From Candidatus Crickella equi (lineage in GTDB: Bacteria; Bacillota; Clostridia; Peptostreptococcales; Anaerovoracaceae): DNA of 64,000 bases. This document shows positions 54,309-63,261 of this stretch, in pieces. The stretch spans positions 25,483-89,482 of the forward strand of contig JAGHUP010000012.1 in NCBI GenBank assembly GCA_018064755.1. The letters are read 5' to 3'. Numbering within the stretch: the stretch's first letter is position 1; every line of letters begins with the position of its first letter. Both the position numbers and the translations under genes were made by a program. The notes beneath the pieces were generated by a model that did no database searches, was not told the DNA's origin, and was given only the letters and a program-made list of their open reading frames with translations.

Positions 54309-55346
54309 ATGGCCAAGATATCGATAGTATTAGCTGTATACAATGGAGAAAAGGACGTTGATAAATGTCTAAATAGTTTGCGTGGGCAGACTATGAAAGA
54401 TATTGAAATAATCTGCGTTGATGATGGATCTACAGATAATACTGTAAGGGTTCTTAAGAAGCATGTAGCAGAAGACCCTCGTGTAAAGGTGTTCGAGCAG
54501 GGCGAGAATAGAAAATTGCTTTTGGCAATTAAACGAGGCGTTAAGGAAGCAACTGGGGATTACATCATGTTCGTTGATGATGATGACTGGTATGAACCTA
54601 ACGCGTGCGAGAACGTTGCCGAGATAATTGATGCTGACCACCCGGACGTTGTGTATTTTGGCACGAACTTGGTCGAGCCGGAGGAGAAGGTTAAAAAAGA
54701 CATAAGGGAGAATAGACTAAGACGTGTTGAGAGCACGGATATGAAATTCTCTGGTGAGAATACCCTGTGGCTTGACGATATAAGATATGTTTATCTGTGG
54801 AACAAAGCAGTCAAGGCAGATGTTGCCAAGAAGGCTTATGATGCAATGCCAGATGTGGAGATGACATATTATTCCGACATCTATGCATGTATGATGATTC
54901 ACTATTATGCCAAAACTGTGGTTAGTACTTCAAAGAAGCTGACCAATTACAATTATACTAATGGTATATCCGGACAAGGATCAATGACTGCTGAACGTTA
55001 TGATTATTTCCTAAGATGTACTCGTATATATGAAGATGGTATTAGAAATTTCTTTGAAAAGGAAAGCGATAACAAGAATTTGGACATCTTCGTGGAAGGG
55101 TACCGAGATAGAATGATGCCATATATTCGTATATGGAGGGATAAAGTTCAGGAATGTGATGCGGTTGAGGCTTTCGAGAGTCTGGTTAAATACTATGACA
55201 TTGAGGACGTAATGCCTCTGCTCAAACATAATTATTATCGAGCTAATGCCTCTTGTAAGAAATATAAGAGAAGAGCTGAGAAGTTAGAAAGACAGCTTGA
55301 AGCTACAAATAAGAAATCTTTCTTATCTAGACTCATTGGACGATAG
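54309..55346 (+). CDS. family 2 glycosyltransferase
   Basis: 345 residues of GT-A fold: ISIVLAVYNGEKDVDKCLNSL at the start, nucleotide motif VDDGSTDNT near 38-46, and FVDDDDWYEP near 95-104 as the DxD metal site. The C-terminus is basic and helical with no membrane segment. It starts 15 bases after the FN3-like gene, so it may modify that protein or an envelope sugar. Confidence 0.85.
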   Translation: MAKISIVLAVYNGEKDVDKCLNSLRGQTMKDIEIICVDDGSTDNTVRVLKKHVAEDPRVKVFEQGENRKLLLAIKRGVKEATGDYIMFVDDDDWYEPNACENVAEIIDADHPDVVYFGTNLVEPEEKVKKDIRENRLRRVESTDMKFSGENTLWLDDIRYVYLWNKAVKADVAKKAYDAMPDVEMTYYSDIYACMMIHYYAKTVVSTSKKLTNYNYTNGISGQGSMTAERYDYFLRCTRIYEDGIRNFFEKESDNKNLDIFVEGYRDRMMPYIRIWRDKVQECDAVEAFESLVKYYDIEDVMPLLKHNYYRANASCKKYKRRAEKLERQLEATNKKSFLSRLIGR

Positions 55347-55513
55347 AATAGGAAACATCTTCTATCGATGAAAGTTATATAAGGAGACTGTGATATTAGT
55401 TTCATCAATTGGATTAATACGTAGTAAGTAGGTAAAATATAACTGTAAAAAGAAATTTTAAAGCATGTAATGATTAGAAATTAACATATCTCCTTAGAAG
55501 TAGTACACAGAGA

Positions 55514-55553
55514 CCCTTCATAACGCAATTCCCTCGTTGTGCGTTATGAAGGG
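55514..55553 (+). terminator. 14-bp hairpin before the YdjY lipoprotein gene
   Basis: CCCTTCATAACGCA (55514-55527) pairs with TGCGTTATGAAGGG (55540-55553), then TGTTGCTT. It may end the glycosyltransferase transcript or act as a leader attenuator of the next gene. Confidence 0.65.
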
Positions 55554-55598
55554 TGTTGCTTACTAGGAGAATAATAACGTTAAGAGTAGGAGGCAATT

Positions 55599-56288
55599 AT
55601 GAAAATGAGTAAGAAATTATTAGCACTACTGATGGGTATCGTAATGGTATTCGCAATGACTGCATGTGGCAACTCTGCACCAGAACCAACAGAAGAAGGT
55701 CAGGAGGGGGATCCACTGGCAATTGTAAATGTTGAGGACAATGGCGATGTTACTTTCCACTGCACTGTAAACGGAGATTTCCTTACAGACAATGAGGCGG
55801 GCAACACTACAACAAGACATCTTGTTATTGCTGATGATGGATTCAACAAGGGCAAGGCTTTATTGAGTGCTTATGCTCCTGCTGTAGATATATATGAGGC
55901 AATGATGGAAGCAGGATTCACTCCGGAAGAGAATAATGAAGAAGAGTTCACGCTCGAGAAGGGTGAAAAGATGGCTGAAGGACAGAAGATAAATGTCACG
56001 CTGACTTGGGCTGGACAGGAAGAGCCTGTTGATGTAGCTGATATTCTTGTTCTTGGAGATGGATCTGAACCAAAGCTCGATTTCCACTTCCATGGTAACC
56101 ACGCTAACTTCCAAAAGAATTACTCCGGCTGCGTATGCTGCTTGGATAGCTGCTATGTTGGAATTACTTCCAATGGCGCATATGGTTTCCTCGATGTTGA
56201 GAACAACAATCCATCAATTCTTGGAAATGCCAAGGTTCTGCCAGCAGCTGGTGAAGTTGTAATGGTAAAATTCAGCAAGGCTGAGTAA
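55599..56288 (+). CDS. YdjY-domain lipoprotein
   Basis: 229 residues: lipobox MTAC near residue 22, then a YdjY domain with DGDVTFHCTVNGDF-like strands, FHFHGNHANFQ and CVCCLDSCYVGITSNGAYG near 183-201. The clustered cysteines suggest a metal or Fe-S cofactor, in line with the ferredoxin-like label of E. coli YdjY. Outside the membrane, it may carry electrons or bind a ligand for the pathway encoded nearby. AGGAGG precedes ATG. The same cysteine signature occurs in the remnant at 45.3 kb and in both halves of the next gene's product. Confidence 0.78.
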   Translation: MKMSKKLLALLMGIVMVFAMTACGNSAPEPTEEGQEGDPLAIVNVEDNGDVTFHCTVNGDFLTDNEAGNTTTRHLVIADDGFNKGKALLSAYAPAVDIYEAMMEAGFTPEENNEEEFTLEKGEKMAEGQKINVTLTWAGQEEPVDVADILVLGDGSEPKLDFHFHGNHANFQKNYSGCVCCLDSCYVGITSNGAYGFLDVENNNPSILGNAKVLPAAGEVVMVKFSKAE

Positions 56289-56330
56289 TTATAGATATTG
56301 AATTTATCTATAGAATTGTAAATTGATATA

Positions 56331-56361
56331 AAGGCGGTCAATTGGAAGACCGTCTTTTTTT
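56331..56361 (+). terminator. terminator between the two YdjY genes
   Basis: GGCGGTC (56333-56339) pairs with GACCGTC (56348-56354) with one G-U, then seven Ts. Confidence 0.82.
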
Positions 56362-56405
56362 ATTTTACAATTTACTTAGCAAATATTTTGTTAAGGAGGA
56401 ATATT

Positions 56406-58136
56406 ATGAAACATTCAAGAAAAGTGTTCGCACTTATTATGACAGTTGCAATGGTATTCACAATGTCATTCGCAACTGTTGGAGTAAGCGCTGCTACTAA
56501 GACAAGTGGCAAGGTTGGCGCTGTTAAGTGGAACAAGGCTAAGAAAACAGTTTCTTTCGATGTTACAGTCAATGAGAAGATGCTCAATGGAGCAGCTGTT
56601 ACACATTTCATCATTAACGATAAGATGACAAGAAAGGCTGAAGTAAAGGGACAGAAGACTGGCAAAACTGGAAATGCTGGAGCTGGACTCTTCTCAACTA
56701 AGGCTAACGCGCTTGATCTCTACGATGCACTCGTAAAGGCTGGCGCTACTCCATGGGTTGACAAGTTTGCAGAAGATGCAACTTCATTCGGTGCAGGAAC
56801 AATCAAAGATAATGTTAACAATGGAAACACTGCATACAGCAAGCTCGAGATGACATTCAAGAAGGATGGCAAGACTTATACACCACAGGATATGGTTAAG
56901 TATAAGAACAAGGGTGCTGAGGCTGCAGCTCCTGTTGAGATGTGCTTCACAGGAAACTATGTAAATAACAGAACATACAATTCCGGATGTGTTGCATGTA
57001 TCTTTAGCTGCTATGTTGGCGTAACAAGCAACCAGGCAATCGGAATTGGTACAACTAACGAGAAGGAAAACTACTTCTTCGCTTCTGATTTACTGAAGGC
57101 AGGAGATAAGTACACTGTAACTTACAAGATTAAGCCAAACGATTCTGGATACAACTACATTTCAGCTGGACAGTTCAACAAGGATAAGGCTAAATATGCT
57201 CTCCTGGATGTAAGACCAGCAGAAAAGTATGATTACAGCCACATTAAGGGTGCTTTCCAGGCTTCATTCAAGGAAGCTAAGAACACTGACGAGACAGGAA
57301 TCGCTGCTCTCAAGGCTGCAGTTAAGAAGTATGGTAAGAACAACAAGTATGTTCTCTGCTGCAACACTGGTAAGGGATTTGCTAAGGCAGCAGCTGACGT
57401 TATGGCAACTCTCGGTGTTAAGCCAGCTAACGTACAGATTCTCTGTGGAGGATTCGAGAACTGGAAGACTAAGTTCAAGTATCAGCAGGGCACAGATGGT
57501 AACGTAATCGTTGACCCAGTTAAGAAGGTAATTACACTTGACGCTAAGGTAAATGGACCTATCTATATGCTGAAGGATGCAAATGGTAATCCAGACAAGA
57601 CTAAGAAGGATTGGACTCACCACCTCGTAGTTAACGAGAATGGATCCAACGGTAAGGTTTGCTTCTTCCCAACTAAGGCAAAACCAATGGACGTTTACAA
57701 CGCATTCAAGGATCTCGGAACTGAGGAAGGTCCTGGTGAAGCAATGATTAGAAAGACTGAAAACGATAAGCCAGCAGCTGGAACACTCGTTGAAGGCGGC
57801 AAGGTTGACGTTAAGGTTTCCTGGAAGAAGGGCGGCAAGAAGGTAACTAAGACTCTGCCACAGATTGTAAAGAGAATTGACCAGAAGACTGGTAAGGCTC
57901 TGAAGGAAAAGTATGTTGCAGATATGAGATTCGGTGGATGCTGCAAGGGCGTTTCAACAATGACTAAGCCTGAAGAAAAGATGAACATCTCTGGATGCAT
58001 CACTTGCACATTCTCATGCTGGATTGGTACAGTTTCCAATGCTCAGTATGGATACAGCACTGAGGAAGTTGTTCCTAACAGAAGCGTACTCCCTAAGAAG
58101 GGAACTAAGGTTACTGTAACTTACACAGTTAAGTAA
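56406..58136 (+). CDS. secreted YdjY-rhodanese-YdjY fusion
   Basis: 576 residues. Signal peptide about 1-30. First YdjY domain near 40-240 with SGCVACIFSCYVGVTSNQAIG; a rhodanese near 258-362 with AGQFNKDKAKYALLDVRP, the active loop CCNTGKGFA and GGFENWK; second YdjY domain near 370-576 with MRFGGCC and SGCITCTFSCWIGTVSNAQYG. The fusion physically joins a sulfur-transfer domain to two cysteine-rich putative redox domains, direct evidence that they work together. AAGGAGGA precedes ATG 56406; an upstream TTG is not used in my reading. Confidence 0.85.
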   Translation: MKHSRKVFALIMTVAMVFTMSFATVGVSAATKTSGKVGAVKWNKAKKTVSFDVTVNEKMLNGAAVTHFIINDKMTRKAEVKGQKTGKTGNAGAGLFSTKANALDLYDALVKAGATPWVDKFAEDATSFGAGTIKDNVNNGNTAYSKLEMTFKKDGKTYTPQDMVKYKNKGAEAAAPVEMCFTGNYVNNRTYNSGCVACIFSCYVGVTSNQAIGIGTTNEKENYFFASDLLKAGDKYTVTYKIKPNDSGYNYISAGQFNKDKAKYALLDVRPAEKYDYSHIKGAFQASFKEAKNTDETGIAALKAAVKKYGKNNKYVLCCNTGKGFAKAAADVMATLGVKPANVQILCGGFENWKTKFKYQQGTDGNVIVDPVKKVITLDAKVNGPIYMLKDANGNPDKTKKDWTHHLVVNENGSNGKVCFFPTKAKPMDVYNAFKDLGTEEGPGEAMIRKTENDKPAAGTLVEGGKVDVKVSWKKGGKKVTKTLPQIVKRIDQKTGKALKEKYVADMRFGGCCKGVSTMTKPEEKMNISGCITCTFSCWIGTVSNAQYGYSTEEVVPNRSVLPKKGTKVTVTYTVK

Positions 58137-58153
58137 TACATTTCAAATTATCT

Positions 58154-58181
58154 AAGAGCGGACTTCGGTCCGCTCTTTTAT
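58154..58181 (+). terminator. terminator after the YdjY-rhodanese fusion
   Basis: AAGAGCGGAC, TTCG tetraloop, GTCCGCTCTTTTATT. Confidence 0.9.
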
Positions 58182-58266
58182 TGTCCAGTATAGAGATTAT
58201 CAATTGTGAATAGTCCGTTCATAATGGTAATATTTTAATGGAAATTTATGTGATAAGAGGTAGGAG

Positions 58267-59238
58267 ATGGCAGAGAAAATCAACACTGCTAAAGACTGCG
58301 TACACTGTGGTGTATGCAAGAAGAATTGCGACTTTCTAACTAAATACGATATCGTTATAGGTGACACCGGCAGGCTGAAGGAATTAGCTTATCATTGTTT
58401 CTTGTGTGGTAAGTGCACAGAGGTATGCCCAATTCATATTGATGGCAGAGCAGAGGTGCTGAACCTGCGCAGAGAGTATGCGGCTGAACATATGAGTGAA
58501 CTCGAGGATAAGTATAAGGGTGCTTTCGGCGAGAAGCGAAACTACAAGTTCCGTAATTGGAGACATGCCACGGAAGGATTAGTATTTTTCCCGGGTTGCA
58601 ACTTCCCATCTCTATTTCCCAAAACAAATGATACAGTCAGCAAGATTTTTGCCAAGTACGGAATTGGTACAGTATATGATTGCTGTGGTAAACCGGTTGC
58701 AGAGCTCGGTTCTGTAGCGGATGAAGATAGAATAATCGAAGAGATTAAATCCAAGCTGCAAGAGAATAACATCGAGGAAATCATCCTTGCATGTCCTAAC
58801 TGCCGTGGGCATTTTGGCGATAGACTTGGGGTGAAGGTAACCAGTGTTTTCGCCAAGCTGCATGAGCTGGGTGAAGGTCAAGTTTATGAAGGCGATGTTA
58901 AGTTCTTCATACCTTGTCCGGACAAAGAACTCAAGCAGTGGGTTGATGAAATCAGACCATTTATAAATGGCAATATTTCATATGTTGAAGGTATCCAGTG
59001 TTGTGGCCTCGGAGGACATGCAGGACATATTGAGCCTGAATTGTCACAAGGTTTCGCAGATAAGTTCAAAGCCAATGAACAAGGTCAAGTGTTCGCATAC
59101 TGTGCTTCTTGTACAGGCAGACTGAAGAGAAATGGATTCGATTCCATTGACCATATATTAACTAAGATTCTCGGAACTGACGAAAAACCAGATACAGCAA
59201 CTTCGTACGTTCATCGTATGATGACTAAATACAAATAA
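58267..59238 (+). CDS. CCG-domain Fe-S protein, HdrB/GlpC-like
   Basis: 323 residues. Two 4Fe-4S motifs, CVHCGVCKKNC (11-21) and CFLCGKCTEVCP (44-55), then two CCG domains (DCCGKP with ACPNC; QCCGLGG with YCASC). This is the architecture of GlpC, LutA and heterodisulfide reductase subunits that pass electrons to thiols or quinones. It is cytoplasmic. AGGAGATGG overlaps the start, and it ends directly before the next start, so the genes from here to 61.5 kb are one operon. Confidence 0.88.
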   Translation: MAEKINTAKDCVHCGVCKKNCDFLTKYDIVIGDTGRLKELAYHCFLCGKCTEVCPIHIDGRAEVLNLRREYAAEHMSELEDKYKGAFGEKRNYKFRNWRHATEGLVFFPGCNFPSLFPKTNDTVSKIFAKYGIGTVYDCCGKPVAELGSVADEDRIIEEIKSKLQENNIEEIILACPNCRGHFGDRLGVKVTSVFAKLHELGEGQVYEGDVKFFIPCPDKELKQWVDEIRPFINGNISYVEGIQCCGLGGHAGHIEPELSQGFADKFKANEQGQVFAYCASCTGRLKRNGFDSIDHILTKILGTDEKPDTATSYVHRMMTKYK

Positions 59239-60585
59239 TTGAGTAATAAGAAATCCAAAGACAATACAATAATCGTGTTCACACGTGTACCGGTGCCTGG
59301 TCAGACTAAGACTAGGATGATGCCGTATTTCACACCTGAACAATGTGCTGATCTGCATCGCTGTTTCCTCCAGGATGTTTCCAGGCAGGTGAAAAAGGTA
59401 GATGCAGATATTATTGTGTCATATACTGGCGGAAATCCAGACCAGCTCGAGCAGATCTTCGGTAAGAAGGTAATGTATATCGAGCAGATCGGCGATGGAC
59501 TTGGCAATAGAATGGCTGACGCTATTAGAAAAGCCCATGAGACGGGTTATGACAAAATCGTTCTGATTGGTACTGATGTTCCTGAACTCGAAGCTGAGAC
59601 GCTGGATGCAGCGTTCGCTATGCTCGATGCTTGTGATGTGGTAATGGGTCCAACTGAGGATGGCGGATATTATCTTATCGGAATGAAGGAAGCACATCAA
59701 CAGGCTTTCAATGTTAAGAAATACGGAGAGGCAAGCGTCCTCGAGGAGACCTTGAAAGGTATTTCAGATGCTGGCCTTACAGCTGTAACAATAGATTCAT
59801 ATGATGACATAGATACTCCGGAAGATGCACATGGTTACCGTGAGAGAATGAGGGAAGATGCAGGCCTCAGAAGGTCTGCAACAGGCAAGTTCCTAAGGGA
59901 CAATGCTAAGATTTCCATCATCATTCCTACCTACAATGAGGCTTCTACGGTAGCTCAGTTAATGGAACAACTTCAGGAATATAAGGAAGATGCTGAAATC
60001 ATCTTCGTTGATGGCGGAAGCCAGGACGATACGCTCAAGATAATTGACGACGAGTTTAGAGTGATTACTTGCGACAAGGGAAGAGCTATTCAGATGAACA
60101 CTGCAGCACGTGAGAGCACGGGAGATATCTTGTTCTTCCTGCACTGCGACAGCAAACTTCCGGCCAAAGTCACAGAAGAGATCCGCCATGTGATGGCGAC
60201 TGACGACTACGGTTGTTTTGGCGTGAAGTATGACTCGAAGAATTTCTTCATGTGGACTAACAGGGTAATATCCAATCACAGGGCGTGGAATAGGGGATTG
60301 CCGTTCGGAGATCAGGGCATCTTCATCGACAGAAAGCTATTCTTCGAGATGGGAATGTTTCCGGAGATGTCAATGATGGAGGATTATGAGTTCAGCCGAA
60401 AGATGCTGAGATACGGATTCAAGCCGGGTAAAGCAACAAGTAGAATTGAGACTTCAGGCCGAAGATATAGAGGTGGAACAATTGGAATTCTGAAGACGGA
60501 ATATAGACTGTGGAATCTCCGTAGAATGTATCGCAGGGGCGATGCAATCGAGAAATTAGCCGAACTGTACAAAGATATTAGATAA
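59239..60585 (+). CDS. fused TIGR04282/TIGR04283 glycosyltransferase
   Basis: 448 residues. Residues 1-215 (FTRVPVPGQTKTRM, LIGTDVPELEAETLDAAF, VMGPTEDGGYYLIGM) are a DUF2064/TIGR04282 nucleotidyl/glycosyltransferase; residues 228-448 (ISIIIPTYNEASTVAQL, FVDGGSQDDTL, LPFGDQGIFIDRKLFFEMG) are a TIGR04283 GT2 enzyme. These families are usually separate neighbours and named after arsenosugar contexts. No ArsM or ArsS is in this window, so that substrate is not supported. It starts at TTG directly after the preceding stop. Confidence 0.87.
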   Translation: MSNKKSKDNTIIVFTRVPVPGQTKTRMMPYFTPEQCADLHRCFLQDVSRQVKKVDADIIVSYTGGNPDQLEQIFGKKVMYIEQIGDGLGNRMADAIRKAHETGYDKIVLIGTDVPELEAETLDAAFAMLDACDVVMGPTEDGGYYLIGMKEAHQQAFNVKKYGEASVLEETLKGISDAGLTAVTIDSYDDIDTPEDAHGYRERMREDAGLRRSATGKFLRDNAKISIIIPTYNEASTVAQLMEQLQEYKEDAEIIFVDGGSQDDTLKIIDDEFRVITCDKGRAIQMNTAARESTGDILFFLHCDSKLPAKVTEEIRHVMATDDYGCFGVKYDSKNFFMWTNRVISNHRAWNRGLPFGDQGIFIDRKLFFEMGMFPEMSMMEDYEFSRKMLRYGFKPGKATSRIETSGRRYRGGTIGILKTEYRLWNLRRMYRRGDAIEKLAELYKDIR

Positions 60586-61544
60586 TGAACGTAACTAAAG
60601 AACTAACAAATGAATATAAGCTGTTGGCTCAGGGTGAGTACAATGCAAACTATCTCTTCGAAGAGAACGGAGAGCAGATGGTGCTAAGAGTTAATCATGG
60701 AAGTCAAATGCACTTGGACAATCAGATCGGATATGAGGCGGCAGCTATGAGATATCTTGAGGAAACTGATAGAATTCCGCGGGTTTTGGCAGTAGACGAT
60801 AGCTCTGACGCTCTTGGCAATGGCGCACTGGTGATGACGTATTTGCCAGGTTATCATCTTGACTACAACAAGCGCGAAGAAATGAAGGCAGTTGCAAAGT
60901 GTCTTGCAGATATTCACAGCTACAAGGTGCCGGAAAACAATTCCTTGATAGCTCCTAAGAATTCGCTCAAAGCAATACTTGATGAGTGCGAGGAGATGAT
61001 ATCTGTCTATATGGAATCGGATCTTCCGGATGTGGATGCCAAAACAAGGCTACGTAATCTGCTGGATAAAGCATGGAAGTTGGTTGATGTAAATGCAAGT
61101 GATGAGACGTATCGCTGCATTATCAATACAGAGCTTAATTCTACCAACTTCTTGATTGACGATGATTGTGCAAGATTGGTTGACTGGGAGAAGCCTCTGT
61201 ATGGAGATCCTGCTCAGGACATTGGGCACTTCCTGGCGCCAACTACAACATTCTGGAAGACAGATGTAATATTTGATAACGAGACGATACTGTGGTTCAT
61301 TGATGAATATATCAAGCAGGTAGCAGATAGATATGACACTAACGGACTCGTTGGTAGAATTCTTCAGTTCACGACTATTACGTGCCTTAGAGGAATGACA
61401 TGGTGCGCTATGGCATGGGTGCAGTATCAGAAGTCCGAGAAGGAACTTATGAATGAGAGTACAAGACGCAAATTGGATCAGTATCTTGATAACTCTTTCA
61501 TTGAAATGATAGAAAACATCGTTAATAAGGCGGCTGCATATTGA
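60585..61544 (+). CDS. APH-family small-molecule kinase
   Basis: 319 residues of the aminoglycoside/choline/homoserine kinase fold: GEYNANYLFEENGEQMVLRVN (ATP loop), MTYLPGYHLDY, INTELNSTNFLIDDD in place of the usual HGDxxxxN, and LVDWEKPLYGDPAQDIGHFL. The loop has N-T-E-L in place of H-G-D, so the catalytic Asp may be changed. The start overlaps the glycosyltransferase stop by one base, so it may phosphorylate the sugar acceptor or product of that enzyme. Confidence 0.78.
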   Translation: MNVTKELTNEYKLLAQGEYNANYLFEENGEQMVLRVNHGSQMHLDNQIGYEAAAMRYLEETDRIPRVLAVDDSSDALGNGALVMTYLPGYHLDYNKREEMKAVAKCLADIHSYKVPENNSLIAPKNSLKAILDECEEMISVYMESDLPDVDAKTRLRNLLDKAWKLVDVNASDETYRCIINTELNSTNFLIDDDCARLVDWEKPLYGDPAQDIGHFLAPTTTFWKTDVIFDNETILWFIDEYIKQVADRYDTNGLVGRILQFTTITCLRGMTWCAMAWVQYQKSEKELMNESTRRKLDQYLDNSFIEMIENIVNKAAAY

Positions 61545-61633
61545 CGCTATCTATTGGTAGGTAAATAACGTAGTTGTTAAAATCATAGATAGGAATAATT
61601 CCAAATCCATGAAAACAAGGAGAATTAATACTA

Positions 61634-62401
61634 ATGGCGGATTTAGAAAAGAAGGTTTCTGAAGCTGTAGCAGAGGAACCTAAAGAAAAGAAGCTTGAAT
61701 GGGGAAAGAAGATTCTTGTAGTTGCATTCTTCGTTGCACTGCTACTGATTTATCTCTTAGTACCAAGTGTTCATCAGTGGGTTAACGATGTAATCGTTAT
61801 GTTCAAGACTGGTGATTTTGATGAGATGAGAGCGTTTGTTGCGCAGTATGGAAAGTGGGCTGTATTGATTTCATCATTGCTGATGATCTTCCAGTCGCTG
61901 GCTGCACCACTTCCAGCATTCTTCATTACTCTGACTAATGCGAACCTCTTCGGTTGGTGGCAGGGCTGTATCGTTTCTTTCGTTTCTTCAATGCTTGGAG
62001 CAGCTCTCTGTTTCTACATTGCAAGATTCCTGGGAAGAGATATTGTTGAGAAGATCTGCACTAAGGGTGCTCTGCTCTCAATTGAAAATTTCTTTGAGAA
62101 GTATGGAAAGAAGTGTATTCTTGTAGCAAGACTGCTTCCATTTATCTCGTTCGATGTAGTATCATATGCTGCAGGACTTACTGCAATGGACTTCTGGGGA
62201 TTCTTCATCGCAACAGGAATTGGTCAGTTGCCTGCATGTATTGTATATTCATATGTAGGTGGAATGCTCACCGGAGGTGCAAAGTTACTCTTCACTGGAC
62301 TGCTCTGCCTGTTCGCTCTAGCTATTACAGTTGTAATCATTAAGTCCATTTATAATGCTAGACAGAAGAAGAAGGAAGAGGCTAAGAACAAGGAAGCATA
62401 A
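61634..62401 (+). CDS. TVP38/TMEM64 (DedA-like) membrane protein, YdjX/YdjZ type
   Basis: 255 residues, about six hydrophobic segments. The family signature is ANLFGWWQGCIVSFVSSMLG near 105-124 and LVARLLPFISFDVVSYAAGL near 165-184. Such proteins are thought to be lipid scramblases or transporters. A charged N-tail (1-28) and a Lys-rich C-tail are cytoplasmic. The second homologue follows after 2 bases, matching the paired ydjX/ydjZ of E. coli. Confidence 0.85.
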   Translation: MADLEKKVSEAVAEEPKEKKLEWGKKILVVAFFVALLLIYLLVPSVHQWVNDVIVMFKTGDFDEMRAFVAQYGKWAVLISSLLMIFQSLAAPLPAFFITLTNANLFGWWQGCIVSFVSSMLGAALCFYIARFLGRDIVEKICTKGALLSIENFFEKYGKKCILVARLLPFISFDVVSYAAGLTAMDFWGFFIATGIGQLPACIVYSYVGGMLTGGAKLLFTGLLCLFALAITVVIIKSIYNARQKKKEEAKNKEA

Positions 62402-62403
62402 AA

Positions 62404-63114
62404 TTGGAATTCATTAAGAAGAACATCAAGTTAATAATCTTCTGTGCAATAATCGTTCTGATTCTGGTACTTAACCATTTTTTCGGATGGTCTGAGTATC
62501 TGTCAGATATCGACAATTTGGGATTCCTGTCAGATATGATTAGGAAGAACATGCTTTTAGCAGGTCTGATATATACAGGGATTACAATTGTCGCTTGTGT
62601 TGTTCTGGCTCTGCCGGGCGTTACATTTGCGATATTATCCGGTGTTCTTTTTGGACCATGGTGGGGAACGCTATGGTGTTTAATTGCAACTACTCTTGGT
62701 GCAATCGTTGCATTCATAGTTGGAAGATTCTTCTTGCATGATTCAATCAAGCCACAGGTCGAGAAGAGCAAACTGATGAAAAAACTGTTCTTCGACGATA
62801 TTGGTAGGAGCGATGTGGTGCTACTGGCGATTACAAGACTTGTGCCACTGTTCCCATATAATATTCAGAACTTTGCATACGGAATTACAGATATGTCGCT
62901 GGGACGCTATTCTCTATTCACATTCATATTTATGATTCCGGGTGTAGCTCTTTACACAATTGGAACTGCTGGAATTGTGTCAGGCGACAATAGAGCTCTA
63001 TACCTCGGCATTGCTGCAGTTCTGCTGGCGGTAGTTCTGGTACTTGGCTGGTATATCAAGAGGACCTTCTTAACTGAGGAAGATCTTGAACTTGCCGAGC
63101 AAGACAAGAAGTAA
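62404..63114 (+). CDS. second TVP38/TMEM64 membrane protein
   Basis: 236 residues, five to six TM segments, with GPWWGTLWCLIATTLGAIVAF and ITRLVPLFPYNIQNFAYGIT as the family signature. TTG 62404 starts just after the previous stop. It probably forms a pair with the preceding protein. The tail ends in acidic and lysine residues. Confidence 0.85.
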   Translation: MEFIKKNIKLIIFCAIIVLILVLNHFFGWSEYLSDIDNLGFLSDMIRKNMLLAGLIYTGITIVACVVLALPGVTFAILSGVLFGPWWGTLWCLIATTLGAIVAFIVGRFFLHDSIKPQVEKSKLMKKLFFDDIGRSDVVLLAITRLVPLFPYNIQNFAYGITDMSLGRYSLFTFIFMIPGVALYTIGTAGIVSGDNRALYLGIAAVLLAVVLVLGWYIKRTFLTEEDLELAEQDKK

Positions 63115-63127
63115 TAATCAAACAATA

Positions 63128-63161
63128 CAAAACCCTTGGCCATATGGTCCAAGGGTTTTTG
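63128..63161 (+). terminator. terminator after the TVP38 pair
   Basis: AAAACCCTTGG (63129-63139) pairs with CCAAGGGTTTTT (63149-63160). Confidence 0.88.
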
Positions 63162-63261
63162 TGTCTATAGCCTGCTATAGATTTCCTCTATTGGTAATGC
63201 TGCTGATATAGGAATAAAATTACTACAGTTAATAATGCTCTTATTATGGAGGTAATGATAA

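Noticed and set aside
59239..60585. Arsenosugar biosynthesis locus
   Set aside because: The glycosyltransferase family names suggest it, but no ArsM, ArsS or arsenic regulator is in the window.
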